In this document: piece after piece, positions 35,082 to 44,390 of the stretch
Numbering within the stretch: the stretch's first letter is position 1
Layout: the number at the start of each line of letters is the position of its first letter
The notes under the pieces: model-generated
Told to the model about the DNA's origin: nothing
Database searches by the model: none
The model's input: the letters and a program-made list of their open reading frames with translations, nothing else
Position numbers and translations under genes: made by a program
Source of the DNA: [Flexibacter] sp. ATCC 35208
Lineage (GTDB): Bacteria; Bacteroidota; Bacteroidia; Chitinophagales; Chitinophagaceae
DNA: 64,000 nt
Direction: 5' to 3'
Assembly (NCBI RefSeq): GCF_001975825.1
Contig: NZ_MTKN01000027.1
Coordinates: 34,436 to 98,435 of the forward strand

Positions 35082-35111
35082 CCGGCCCGGATGCAAGGAG
35101 CCGGGTTTTTT
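35080..35111 (+). terminator. Intrinsic terminator after the structured RNA
   Basis: Stem ACCCGGC (35080-35086) / GCCGGGT (35100-35106) with extra CC/GG pairing inside, then TTTTTTATTTT. It abuts the closing stem of the RNA candidate. Confidence 0.88.
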
Positions 35112-35238
35112 ATTTTATAAACAATCCGGTGAAACGAAAAAACAAACTATGGACATTAATATTTTTTAATACTGTTATGTACTAACCGTGTACAGAAAGT
35201 GGATCGGGATAGGGTGCATAACCCCAAACAGCTAGAAG

Positions 35239-35868
35239 ATGAGAAACGTAATTCAAGTAGTAAGAGAGGCATTGCTCACCAATTTCAGGGAGTTAGACAA
35301 GTGGTTTGATAAAGAAGCTGACCTGTTACACTATAAACCTGACGCGGGGCATTGGAATGCCAGAGAAGTGCTGGAACATATCAGCCTTACAAATTATTTC
35401 CTGTTACTGATTATTAACAAGAGTACACGTCGTGCCCTGGATCGCAGACATGCGGCCGGAGCGATTACATTGCCTGCAGATTATCATGAAAAGTTTGACC
35501 AGATCGATGTAATAGGTAGCCGTTCTTTTGGATGGATCAGACCCGAACACTTGGAGCCTAGCGGCCTGCAGGGCATGCACGAAATCAGAACCTTGCTCAA
35601 ACAACAGTTTGCGCAAGGTATGTATAATCTTAGTCTGCTGAAAAATGGAGAAGGCATGTTGGTACTTACCAACATGTCTGTGAATCACCTGGGCAAACTG
35701 GATATTTACCAGTACATCTACTTTTTAACTAAGCACATCGAGCGCCACATTCGCCAGATGGAAAGGTTAAAAAGAGAATACAATGGAGAAAAAGAACCGG
35801 CTACACGTATTGTGACAGCCATCGTAGATGCGCCAGACGAAGCAGCAGCAGATATGGCAGTGCTATAA
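35239..35868 (+). CDS. DinB family protein
   Basis: 209 residues, a four-helix DinB/YfiT-like bundle. LDKWFDKEADLLHYKPDAGH, then WNAREVLEHISLTNYFLLL and IYFLTKHIERHIRQMERLKR hold the helix patterns; His47-like (EHISL) and His in TKHIERH are candidate metal ligands. DinB-fold proteins include bacillithiol and other thiol S-transferases, so a thiol-transferase role is possible but not shown. It stands alone between terminators. About 125 bases separate it from the structured RNA terminator upstream, with no recognised promoter motif. Confidence 0.8.
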   Translation: MRNVIQVVREALLTNFRELDKWFDKEADLLHYKPDAGHWNAREVLEHISLTNYFLLLIINKSTRRALDRRHAAGAITLPADYHEKFDQIDVIGSRSFGWIRPEHLEPSGLQGMHEIRTLLKQQFAQGMYNLSLLKNGEGMLVLTNMSVNHLGKLDIYQYIYFLTKHIERHIRQMERLKREYNGEKEPATRIVTAIVDAPDEAAADMAVL

Positions 35869-35928
35869 TGGTCAACTATATTGTTCATCCTTTGTTTTTT
35901 AATTCCGCTGTTCTAATACCATTCAATG

Positions 35929-35960
35929 TACCGGTAACAATCTTGTTACCGGTATTTTTT
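35929..35960 (+). terminator. Intrinsic terminator after DinB gene
   Basis: Stem TACCGGTAACA (35929-35939) / TGTTACCGGTA (35944-35954), then TTTTTT. Confidence 0.9.
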
Positions 35961-36073
35961 GTGAAGCGAACAGCAACCGTAAAATTTGTTAATATGCCCA
36001 AATGAAATTGTAAGAAACATCGTACATATACCGCGGGGTAATCCTGCCCTGCCAGTTTTCTTATATAAGAATG

Positions 36074-36081
36074 TACCTTTG
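36074..36081 (+). promoter_or_regulatory. Putative -7 promoter element TACCTTTG
   Basis: Match to TAnnTTTG, 20 bases upstream of the AAA ATPase start at 36102, giving a very short leader. Confidence 0.55.
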
Positions 36082-36101
36082 CATTCATTTTTAAAAATCG
36101 C

Positions 36102-37169
36102 ATGGAAAATATTTTACAGCAGCGGGTGATCAGTGGGGATACTATTTTTGGCAATGGCCTGCTTGAGAGCAGACCCTTTTACCTGTATTATTTCAATAGA
36201 ATACCTAATATAAGTATGGTTTACGGCATTAACGGTGAGCGGTCGCTTGCCGCTTTTAAAAATGCCTACAAGGATAAAATATCAGAAGTATACAGAAGGG
36301 AAGAGATCGACAAGAAAGATAAAACTTATCAGCATGACCTCTCCATTGTCGTGCTCAACAATGAGTTAATGGTGGAGTTTGGCGATGGTTACTGCGAAAT
36401 TCTGCACAATGGCCATTCAGACCCCTTTGTCAAAGAAATAACTACCCTGGTAAGAAGATACCGTACCCGCGAAAAGAAAAAGAAATTTGAACTGAACCTG
36501 ATCACCGTGGAAAATGGCACTCTGACGCTAAAACCCATGGAGTTCAAGCGGACTAAACTGGACCTGCATCTCTATTATGAGGATGACTTCCTGTCCATCG
36601 ATCAGCTGATATACAAACGTCTGAATACAGACGAAGATAAAGGGATTGTATTACTGCATGGATTGCCTGGTACCGGTAAGACCACTTACCTGCGGTATCT
36701 GATCGGCCGATTGAAGAAGAGAGTGTTATTCCTTTCTCCGGCAGTGGCCCGCAATATTATGCAGCCTGAGTTTATCGATCTGCTGATTGATAACCCGAAT
36801 ACCATTCTGGTGATTGAAGATGCGGAGAATATCATCATGGATAGAAAGACCACAGGGAATTCTTCCGTGTCTAACCTCCTGAACCTGTCCGATGGTCTGC
36901 TGGCAGACTGTCTGAATGTGCAGGTGATCTGTACTTTCAATAGTGATATTTCACAGATTGACAGCGCATTGCTGAGGAAAGGGCGTTTGATCGCTAAGTA
37001 TGAGTTTGGTAAGTTGTCAGTAGATAAGGCGCGTCAGCTGTCAGGGAAACAGGGTTTCCAGACGTTGATTGATAAGCCGATGACGATAGCCGAGGTGATG
37101 AACCAGCATGAGCCCAGCTTTGAAAAGCAGGAGGTGACTATTGGTTTCAGGGCCGGGTTTAAGATGTAG
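36102..37169 (+). CDS. AAA family ATPase with novel N-terminal domain
   Basis: 355 residues. The first 170 form a domain I do not recognise (FYLYYFNRIPNISMVYGING, a basic stretch RRYRTREKKKKFEL, then LKPMEFKRTKLDLHLYYEDD). The AAA core has Walker A GLPGTGKT (187-194), Walker B LVIEDAE (236-242), sensor-1 Asn280 in CTFNSD and the arginine-finger region LRKGR (291-295). The core order resembles the BCS1/Vps4-like classic AAA group. No signal peptide or membrane helix. It is monocistronic with its own promoter and terminator, so no partner is suggested by context. Cellular role unknown. Confidence 0.85.
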   Translation: MENILQQRVISGDTIFGNGLLESRPFYLYYFNRIPNISMVYGINGERSLAAFKNAYKDKISEVYRREEIDKKDKTYQHDLSIVVLNNELMVEFGDGYCEILHNGHSDPFVKEITTLVRRYRTREKKKKFELNLITVENGTLTLKPMEFKRTKLDLHLYYEDDFLSIDQLIYKRLNTDEDKGIVLLHGLPGTGKTTYLRYLIGRLKKRVLFLSPAVARNIMQPEFIDLLIDNPNTILVIEDAENIIMDRKTTGNSSVSNLLNLSDGLLADCLNVQVICTFNSDISQIDSALLRKGRLIAKYEFGKLSVDKARQLSGKQGFQTLIDKPMTIAEVMNQHEPSFEKQEVTIGFRAGFKM

Positions 37170-37193
37170 TATTTCTGTCTTTCAGAATAAAAG

Positions 37194-37230
37194 GAGGGTC
37201 ATCAATCTGATGAACCCTCTTTTCCTTTTT
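37194..37230 (+). terminator. Intrinsic terminator after AAA ATPase
   Basis: Stem GAGGGTCATCA (37194-37204) / TGATGAACCCTC (37208-37219) with one bulged A, then TTTTCCTTTTT. Confidence 0.85.
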
Positions 37231-37373
37231 ATATAGCCGGCCTCTTCTTTACTAGTAGTTATTCAGGAATTTATATATTTTTAAGTGTTATTTATATGAT
37301 AAATTATTAAAGGGGACGATTTTATTCACTAGTCATAGAGGAGCATTCCATTATTTCTATAACCTAACAGCTT

Positions 37374-38909
37374 ATGCAACACCACAGCCTTTTTCCAATT
37401 AGGCCAGCCGTTCTATTAATTATCCTGATGGCCTTTTTTTCCTGTAAGAAAGAAACGATTATCAATCAGTCATTGATTGCCGAAACAGCATCCACGTACA
37501 ATTTCATAAAGTTTTGGTTTGATACTGCGCAAAACCCACTTTATCTGAATAGTACGATTTCAATGACTATCGATGGCAACTCCATTACAGGTAGAGTTCC
37601 TTATTATACGAATATTACTTCGCTGATTCCTTCTTTTGAAATGAACGGTGTTTCAGTGACAGTCAATGATTCAGCGCAAACCAGTGGAGTCAATGCGCAA
37701 AACTTCAAAAAAGTCGTTTATTACAATGTAGTCGGTGAGGATGGAACAAAAAGCACTTATACTATAAACCTGACTAATTTTACGGGTTTACCTGTCATAA
37801 ATATCAAGACGGCTGATGGTATTGCTATTTCCTCCAAAGATGATTATGTAACAGGTACTATTTCTATAGATGGTGCAGGCATATATGATGACCTGAGTGA
37901 AACTTTGATGAAAATAAAAGGGCGTGGTAATTCAACCTGGGGACAACCTAAAAACCCTTACAAGATGAAGTTTGATAGCAAGACGGCTATATTAGGAGAG
38001 GCGAAGGCGAAGACCTGGGTGCTATTGGCCAATTATTTTGATAATACTATGCTACGTAATGGGACAGCATGGTTTATGGGACAATTAAGTAATCTGGATT
38101 GGACTCCTAGTAGTCACTTTGCGGAAGTTTTTCTCAATAATGTATTTATAGGCTGTTACCAGATTACAGATCAGGTAGAAGAAGGTAGCAACAGGGTGAA
38201 TGTAGGTGATGATGGGTACCTGGTGGAAGTAGACCAGCTATCCAGGCTGGATGCTGATGACATCTATTTTCAGACATCCCGTATTCTCTGTAGTATAAAG
38301 GCCCCCGATGTAACGGAGGGGGATGAGCAATATACATACATCAAAGATTATGTAACAGCAGCTGAAAATGCTTTGTATGCAGACAACTTTACAGATCCGG
38401 AAGAAGGCTATGCAAAATACCTGGATGTAACCAGCTTTGTAGACTGGTACCTGATCAATGAGATTGCCCGCAATACAGATGCGGCCTTTGTATCCAGCTG
38501 TTATATGAACCTTATACCAGGGGGAAAACTGAAAATGGGCCCGATATGGGACTTTGATATTGCATTCGGAAATGTGAATTACAATACGAACTACAGCCCC
38601 GAGGGATGGTATATAAATGGTGGTTTATGGCTGGAACGTTTGTGGAAAGATCCTGCCTTTATTGCGAAACTGAAAACCCGCCTGGCTTATTTTAAATCAG
38701 AGGAAAACACGATACTTGGTTATATTAATAATACAGCTACAAGTCTGAATTATTCTGTAATTGAAAATAACAATAAATACCAGACGCTTTATACCTATAC
38801 CTGGCCTAATTACGCCATTTTAGGATCGTATGATAATGAGGTACTGTACCTCAAAACCTGGTTACATTCCCGTCTGGCCTGGATGGAAACTGCGTTGGAT
38901 ACCCTTTGA
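37374..38909 (+). CDS. CotH kinase family lipoprotein
   Basis: 511 residues. The signal (AVLLIILMAFFSC) ends at Cys24 with KKE following, typical of a surface lipoprotein. Residues 30-140 form an Ig-like domain (GRVPYYTNITSLIPSFEMNG, then YNVVGEDGTKSTYTINL), and 150-511 the CotH fold with IKGRGNSTWGQPKNPYKMKF, LLANYFDNTMLRN, and MGPIWDFDIAFGN, where the paired aspartates bind metal and ATP. CotH of Bacillus phosphorylates a coat protein; in Bacteroidetes the substrate is unknown. A terminator follows. Confidence 0.92.
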   Translation: MQHHSLFPIRPAVLLIILMAFFSCKKETIINQSLIAETASTYNFIKFWFDTAQNPLYLNSTISMTIDGNSITGRVPYYTNITSLIPSFEMNGVSVTVNDSAQTSGVNAQNFKKVVYYNVVGEDGTKSTYTINLTNFTGLPVINIKTADGIAISSKDDYVTGTISIDGAGIYDDLSETLMKIKGRGNSTWGQPKNPYKMKFDSKTAILGEAKAKTWVLLANYFDNTMLRNGTAWFMGQLSNLDWTPSSHFAEVFLNNVFIGCYQITDQVEEGSNRVNVGDDGYLVEVDQLSRLDADDIYFQTSRILCSIKAPDVTEGDEQYTYIKDYVTAAENALYADNFTDPEEGYAKYLDVTSFVDWYLINEIARNTDAAFVSSCYMNLIPGGKLKMGPIWDFDIAFGNVNYNTNYSPEGWYINGGLWLERLWKDPAFIAKLKTRLAYFKSEENTILGYINNTATSLNYSVIENNNKYQTLYTYTWPNYAILGSYDNEVLYLKTWLHSRLAWMETALDTL

Positions 38910-38938
38910 GCAAGGGATTGCAGGATGTAAAGAAATAG

Positions 38939-38971
38939 AATAGCTTTTGCCATCTGGTAGAAGCTATTTTT
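38939..38971 (+). terminator. Intrinsic terminator after CotH gene
   Basis: Stem AATAGCTT (38939-38946) / AAGCTATT (38961-38968), then TTTTT. Confidence 0.82.
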
Positions 38972-38977
38972 GTCTAT

Positions 38978-38985
38978 TAGATTTG
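38978..38985 (+). promoter_or_regulatory. Putative -7 promoter element TAGATTTG
   Basis: Match to TAnnTTTG, 93 bases upstream of the hydroxylase start at 39079. Confidence 0.45.
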
Positions 38986-39078
38986 TAGACTATTGGAATT
39001 TATTTGTAATATTGTACTGATCAAGCTCCATTGGCCACCAAACAGTGGGCTATTTTTTCCTGTTAGAAAATAATAGTT

Positions 39079-40290
39079 GTGCATTTAAATCACATGGCCT
39101 GGGCTATCCCCCTATTTTTGGGATTAATGGTAATTGAGTACCTGGTAGCTAAGAAAACCGGGAAGAACTATTTTGGATTTGCTGAAAGTGTCAGCAATAT
39201 TAACGTTGGTATTGCTGAACGTCTGTTTGACACCTTTACTGTTGGTCTTTTTTATTTTGTGTATGATTTCCTTCACAGGCATTTCGGTATTTTCCACATT
39301 TCTTCCGGCCCTTTATTATGGTTCAGTCTTTTGTTACTGACAGATTTCATCTGGTATTGGTACCATAGGCTGGCGCATGAAGTGAACATACTCTGGGCGG
39401 TACATGTCGTTCATCATCAGAGTGAGGATTTTAATTATACCGTATCAGCGAGGATCACCGTATTACAGGCGGTTGCACGTATGTGTTTCTGGAGCATATT
39501 ACCTGTGATTGGTTTTCCACCGGCTATGATCGTCAGTGTACAGCTGGTACATGGTATCTATCCATTTTTTATCCATACCCGTACTATTCCTAAACTGGGT
39601 ATTCTGGAATATATACTGGTTACGCCATCTCATCACCGGGTACATCATGCGGCAAATGAGCAATACCTGGACAGGAACTATGGGGATGTATTCATATTCT
39701 GGGACAAGCTGTTTGGCACCTTTACAGAAGAAAATGAGGAACCGGTTTATGGGTTGACCAAACCACTGAATAGTTACAGCTTTTTATGGCAGCATTTTCA
39801 CTTTATATTAGAAATTATTTACACTGTCCGGCAAACGAAAGGCTGGTTGCCTAAACTGAAAGTGATTTTTGGTAAGCCGGACTATATAGATCCTGCTCTC
39901 AGGACCCGGCTGGAAGAAAAGTTCCTTGTTCAGGACAGAAATGGGGTACCTAACCATCGGTTACAATCTTATATCATTGCACAGGTTGGTTGCCTGATGC
40001 TGATCTTATTCAGTTTTCTGTTGCTGGAAAATGTGATTCCTGCTATTATACAGGTCGGTATTTCCCTGTTTATCTTATTGACGCTCATTAATATAGGAGC
40101 TATTCTGGAACAAAGACGCTGGGTAGTTTACCTTGAATATGCCAGATTACTTACCCTGTCGGCCATTATCTTATACCAATGGTATCACCCGGTATTGCTA
40201 TTGACCTTTATAGTTTTACAGTTACCTCTGATCTTTTTCAGAAATCCTTTGGAGAAAGGCTATCTCATGGTCTTATATGGTAGGCAGTAG
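39079..40290 (+). CDS. Sterol desaturase/fatty acid hydroxylase family membrane protein
   Basis: 403 residues from GTG at 39079 (ATG at 39094 is possible). Several membrane helices surround a histidine cluster: HRLAHEVN, HVVHHQSEDFN and HHRVHHAANEQYLDRNYGDV, the di-iron site of the family. GDVFIFWDKLFGTF completes the signature. The C-terminal 120 residues add further helices (LMLILFSFLLLENVIPAII, then LLTFIVLQLPLIFF). Relatives hydroxylate or desaturate lipids, such as alkylglycerol monooxygenase, which has a similar C-terminal helix block. Precise substrate unknown. Confidence 0.9.
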   Translation: MHLNHMAWAIPLFLGLMVIEYLVAKKTGKNYFGFAESVSNINVGIAERLFDTFTVGLFYFVYDFLHRHFGIFHISSGPLLWFSLLLLTDFIWYWYHRLAHEVNILWAVHVVHHQSEDFNYTVSARITVLQAVARMCFWSILPVIGFPPAMIVSVQLVHGIYPFFIHTRTIPKLGILEYILVTPSHHRVHHAANEQYLDRNYGDVFIFWDKLFGTFTEENEEPVYGLTKPLNSYSFLWQHFHFILEIIYTVRQTKGWLPKLKVIFGKPDYIDPALRTRLEEKFLVQDRNGVPNHRLQSYIIAQVGCLMLILFSFLLLENVIPAIIQVGISLFILLTLINIGAILEQRRWVVYLEYARLLTLSAIILYQWYHPVLLLTFIVLQLPLIFFRNPLEKGYLMVLYGRQ

Positions 40291-40313
40291 TATAATTGTT
40301 AAATTAATTATAA

Positions 40314-40350
40314 AAAGGCAGGTAGTCCTCCAGGAGGATTACCTGCCTTT
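40314..40350 (+). terminator. Intrinsic terminator after hydroxylase gene
   Basis: Stem AAAGGCAGGTAGTCCTC (40314-40330) / 40334-40350 with one G-U pair, then TTCTG. Closes the unit before the polysaccharide locus. Confidence 0.85.
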
Positions 40351-40705
40351 TCTGTTATAAAATTATGAATAACAATTGATTAGGTGTATTTTGGGTAGGG
40401 GTATATGCTTTGGTCCGGATATATTCCGGGGTGATGATATAGCTGTCTGAAGAATAATGTTTCTTATTACCAGTGGTTTAAACTGAGTGAATTATACTAA
40501 TATTATTTTAATTCTTACTACATCTTTAATCTTCGGGTATAATTTTCAATCTAATAGGAATTAGTTCACTGGTTTCCATTGGGGTAATATTTATATGTTA
40601 TTTTTAATAGCTTTGCACCTGACTTTTTCCAGATGGCAAAAAATCATTGGGAACTAGTGTATTGAAATTGTTTTAATAATCCGTGAAGATTTTATCTGAT
40701 ATTTC
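40351..40705 (+). other. Leader region of the polysaccharide locus
   Basis: 355 bases, A/T-rich, with no ORF. It contains a small hairpin CCGGA-TATAT-TCCGG (40415-40429) and the promoter at 40608. I see no JUMPstart/ops element and no gene for a NusG-like antiterminator. Confidence 0.65.
40608..40615 (+). promoter_or_regulatory. Putative -7 promoter element TAGCTTTG of the polysaccharide locus
   Basis: Match to TAnnTTTG about 90 bases upstream of the wza-like start, leaving a leader of roughly 85 bases. Confidence 0.55.
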
Positions 40706-43231
40706 ATGTTGAAGAAATTACTTTTGCTACAGCTGTTTATAATGTTAATTGGTAATTGTGCCTTTGCGCAGAATAACACCAATTCCTCATCATCGTCTTC
40801 TTCAAGCCAATTAAGTCAGGTAAAAGTTGATAACCTCACAGATGACCAGATCCGTCAGCTGGTTGCAGAAATGAAGAAAAACAATGTTTCCTACTCACAA
40901 ATAGATGATTATGCAGCTCAGAGAGGGATGTCTGATACAGAAGTGCAGAAATTGAAAGCGCGTATCAAGCAATTAAACCTGGATTCTGAGTTAACATCAA
41001 ACGGAAAGAATAACAATTCCTTCCGCGATAGTACCAGCAGGCAATATAATAACGATGAACAACAGGAAGATGACAGTATTGCCTACTTCCAGGAACGGTA
41101 TAAAAAGATCAAGGACAGGCAGGATTTTGAAAAGGAACTGAGAAGGCAAAAGATATTTGGTACTGAGTTGTTTAGTAATAAGAACCTGACCTTTGAGCCC
41201 AACCTTCGCATGGCGACCCCTCCCAATTACAAACTGGCAGCCAATGATGAGCTGATCATTGAAGTTTATGGCTATTCAGAAGTACAGCACAAACTCAAAG
41301 TGAGTCCTGAAGGCTATGTACGGATTCCATACTTAGGGCCTGTGTATGTAAACGGCCTTACAATGGAAGAGGCAAGGAACCGGATCACAAAGCAATTATC
41401 CACTATTTACGGTGGCATCAATAATGGTAATACTTCTGTGCAGGTATCCCTGGGCAATATCCGCAGTATCCGCGTGTTACTAATTGGAGAGATTATGCGT
41501 CCGGGAACATATACCCTGCCTTCTCTGGCTACTGTGGCCAACGCGTTGTATGTATCCGGTGGTCCTAACGAAAATGGTTCTTTCCGTTACATTGAAGTGA
41601 TCAGAAACGGGCAAACAATCTCCACTTTTGACTTGTACGACTTCCTGATTCACGGTGATCTTACTAACAATGTCGTATTGCAGGACCAGGATATTGTAAA
41701 GGTAAATGCTTATAAAACCCGTATAGAACTGACTGGTGAAATCAAGCGTCCTGCTATTTTTGAAGCAAAGGAATCCGAGACATTGAAAGATATGATCACT
41801 TTTGCCGGAGGGTATACTGACAATGCTTACAAAGACATCATCAGGGCATTCAGGGTAAATAACAAGGCCAAAGAAGTAGTGAATGTGCCAGCTGATAAAG
41901 TAAGTAGCTTTCACTTACATACCGGCGACAAATTCTACATTGATTCCGTCCTTGCCCGGTATATAAACAGGATCACTATTTCCGGTGCGGTTTTCCACCC
42001 GGGTGATTATGCACTGGATTCGGGTATGACTGTTCAGGACCTGATTCAGAAAGCAGATGGGCTATTGGAAGACGCGGTGTTGACAAGAGGAGTGATCCGC
42101 AGGTTGCAGGATGACTATACACCCGCCTTCATCAGTTTCAATATAAATGATGTAATGGCCGGAAAACAGCCATTGTTACTGAAGAGAGAGGATAGTGTGA
42201 TTGTTTTCTCCAAGATGAAGGTAAGGGAAGAATATAAAGTGAAGATAGAAGGAGAGGTGAACAAACCTGGCTATTATAACTATGGTGACAGTATGCGCCT
42301 GGAAGATCTGATCCTGCTGGCAGGTGGTCTGAAAGACGCGGCGAGCTTGAAACATATTGAAATTTCCCGTCGTATTCGCTCCAATGGCGCTTATGATTCT
42401 TCTGATCTTCGCAAGGCCATTACTCAACAGTTTGATATTAATAAAGACCTTTCAGATGCGCCTGAAGCACCTGGTTTTAGTTTGCAGCCTTTTGATGAAG
42501 TCATCATTCATAAATCTCCTTCTTATACAGAACAGGCCAATGTACTGCTGGAAGGAGAAGTGGTATATCCAGGTTTCTACACCATTTCCGCCCAGAAAGA
42601 ACGTATCTCCAGCCTGATTAAGCGTGCTGGTGGTTTGCGTCCTGAGTCTTTCACAGAAGGTTCCTTCCTGCTGCGCAGAACTTACAATAGCAAGGGAGAC
42701 AGCACATTGCTGCTGGATAAACTGGAAGTATTCTACAATAAGCTGAAAGACAGCTCCGATATTGAAAAAGTGCGTAAGGCAGTAGAAAGAAAAGAACAGC
42801 TGGTAGGACTTGAAATGGATAAGATCCTTGCCAATCCAGGTTCTAAATATGACATGTACCTGGAAAACGGGGACGTCATTGTAGTACCTAAAAAGACCCA
42901 GACTGTACAATTATATGGTGAGGTATATTTCCCTAAAAAGGTAAGATTCGACAAGAACTATAGTTTCAGGGATTATGTACGTGGTGCAGGCGGCTTTACC
43001 AACAATGCGCTGAAACGGAGAAGTTATGTTGTCTTTTCCAATGGCTCAGTAAAGAGTACCCGAAAAGCTATTTTCTTCAACAGATATCCCAGAATGGAAC
43101 CCGGAGCTGAAATATATATTCCGGCCAAAAGAGGTAACCGTGGGTTAAGTAGCGGAGAGGCGGTAGGTTTGGCTAGTGCACTGGCTTCTCTCGCCCTGGT
43201 AATTGTAACAATTATTAATGCAACTAAGTAA
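40706..43231 (+). CDS. Wza-like polysaccharide export protein (multiple SLBB domains)
   Basis: 841 residues. Signal peptide to about 22 (LLQLFIMLIGNCAFAQ). Residues 25-160 are low-complexity and coiled coil (serine run, then DQIRQLVAEMKKNNVSYSQI). The polysaccharide export domain starts near 170 (YKLAANDELIIEVYGYSEVQ, SPEGYVRIPYLGPVYVNGLT) and is followed by about six SLBB repeats (IRVLLIGEIMRPGTYTLPSL; RIELTGEIKRPAIFEAKESE; VLLEGEVVYPGFYTISAQKE; VQLYGEVYFPKKVRF). It ends in a hydrophobic helix (GLASALASLALVIVTII). It should form the outer membrane exit channel for the polymer. First gene of the locus. Confidence 0.93.
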   Translation: MLKKLLLLQLFIMLIGNCAFAQNNTNSSSSSSSSQLSQVKVDNLTDDQIRQLVAEMKKNNVSYSQIDDYAAQRGMSDTEVQKLKARIKQLNLDSELTSNGKNNNSFRDSTSRQYNNDEQQEDDSIAYFQERYKKIKDRQDFEKELRRQKIFGTELFSNKNLTFEPNLRMATPPNYKLAANDELIIEVYGYSEVQHKLKVSPEGYVRIPYLGPVYVNGLTMEEARNRITKQLSTIYGGINNGNTSVQVSLGNIRSIRVLLIGEIMRPGTYTLPSLATVANALYVSGGPNENGSFRYIEVIRNGQTISTFDLYDFLIHGDLTNNVVLQDQDIVKVNAYKTRIELTGEIKRPAIFEAKESETLKDMITFAGGYTDNAYKDIIRAFRVNNKAKEVVNVPADKVSSFHLHTGDKFYIDSVLARYINRITISGAVFHPGDYALDSGMTVQDLIQKADGLLEDAVLTRGVIRRLQDDYTPAFISFNINDVMAGKQPLLLKREDSVIVFSKMKVREEYKVKIEGEVNKPGYYNYGDSMRLEDLILLAGGLKDAASLKHIEISRRIRSNGAYDSSDLRKAITQQFDINKDLSDAPEAPGFSLQPFDEVIIHKSPSYTEQANVLLEGEVVYPGFYTISAQKERISSLIKRAGGLRPESFTEGSFLLRRTYNSKGDSTLLLDKLEVFYNKLKDSSDIEKVRKAVERKEQLVGLEMDKILANPGSKYDMYLENGDVIVVPKKTQTVQLYGEVYFPKKVRFDKNYSFRDYVRGAGGFTNNALKRRSYVVFSNGSVKSTRKAIFFNRYPRMEPGAEIYIPAKRGNRGLSSGEAVGLASALASLALVIVTIINATK

Positions 43232-43274
43232 TACCTGTAACTAATCTGCCAAAATTTCGTTAAAGAAAGAGACT

Positions 43275-44357
43275 ATGGAATATACGAAACAGGTAACTGA
43301 TAATGGAGGTAAGCAGGAAATGACTTTGAAGCAGCTAATCCTGAAATTAAAGGAATGGTTCGGGTATTTGAGGAGCAAATGGCTTGTCATTGGAGGATTA
43401 GCACTATTAGGTGCTGTTATTGGCATATTCCTTTCTCTAAAAGGTAAACCAAAGTATGTAGGTGAACTCACCTTCGTCATGGAAGATAATAAGTCAGGGG
43501 GTGCAATGGGGTCTTATGCCAGCATTGCCAGCCAGATGGGTGTAGACCTTGGTAGCGGTGGTTCCGGTTTAGGTGTATTTTCCGGAGATAATATTATGGC
43601 ATTCCTGACCTCCCGCCTCATGGTGGAAAAGGCGCTCCTGTCTGATGTAACTGTGAATGGGAAAACAACCAGCCTGGCTGACCTTTACATTGAAACCTAT
43701 CAGATGAGAAGAGAATGGAAGGATGAAAAGTTACAGCATCTGAGTTTTTCTTCCCGCATAGATCGTAAAAACTGGACTTTACAGCAGGACAGCGTCATGA
43801 ATGGTATTTATATGATGCTGACCAAGATGAACCTGAAAGTAGATAAACCTGATAAAAAACTCAGTTTTATCTCTGTAAGATGTACGTCTGAAAATGAATG
43901 GTTTTCCAAGTTATTTACAGAAAAGTTAGTGAAAGAAGCCACTGAATTTTATGTAGAAACCAAAACTCAACGTTCCAGGGCAAATGTAGATGTGTTGCAG
44001 TCAAAAGCAGATTCACTGGAACGTTTACTGAATAAAATGACTTATTCTGCCGCAATGACCCGTGACCTGAATCAGAACCCGGTTAGGCAGATCGCCACCG
44101 TAGGCTCAGAGATGGTCACAAGGGATAAGGTAATGTTGCAAACTGTATATGCTCAGGTGATACAAAACCTTGAAATGAGCAAGATGTCAATGGCCCAGGA
44201 AACACCTATCATTCAGATCGTGGATGTACCCATGCTGCCATTAAAAAAAGAACGTCTGGGCAAATTGAAAGGGATTGTAATAGGAGGTTTTTTAGGAGGC
44301 TTTCTTTCAATTTTATATTTAATGCTGGTAAGAATCTACAGGGAGATAATGGCATAA
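43275..44357 (+). CDS. Wzz-like chain length determinant (no kinase domain)
   Basis: 360 residues with the polysaccharide co-polymerase layout: membrane helix at about 36-54 (WLVIGGLALLGAVIGIFLSL), a long periplasmic part with coiled coil (SRANVDVLQSKADSLERLLN) and a second helix near 331-353 after VPMLPLKKERLGKLKG, which is the proline-rich family motif. The Wzc tyrosine kinase that often follows is missing, both in the protein and as a separate gene. It controls chain length and couples to the Wza-like protein just upstream. 43-base gap. Confidence 0.87.
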   Translation: MEYTKQVTDNGGKQEMTLKQLILKLKEWFGYLRSKWLVIGGLALLGAVIGIFLSLKGKPKYVGELTFVMEDNKSGGAMGSYASIASQMGVDLGSGGSGLGVFSGDNIMAFLTSRLMVEKALLSDVTVNGKTTSLADLYIETYQMRREWKDEKLQHLSFSSRIDRKNWTLQQDSVMNGIYMMLTKMNLKVDKPDKKLSFISVRCTSENEWFSKLFTEKLVKEATEFYVETKTQRSRANVDVLQSKADSLERLLNKMTYSAAMTRDLNQNPVRQIATVGSEMVTRDKVMLQTVYAQVIQNLEMSKMSMAQETPIIQIVDVPMLPLKKERLGKLKGIVIGGFLGGFLSILYLMLVRIYREIMA

Positions 44358-44390
44358 TCTCCCCTGCAGTTCCAATAATCTAATGATTGA

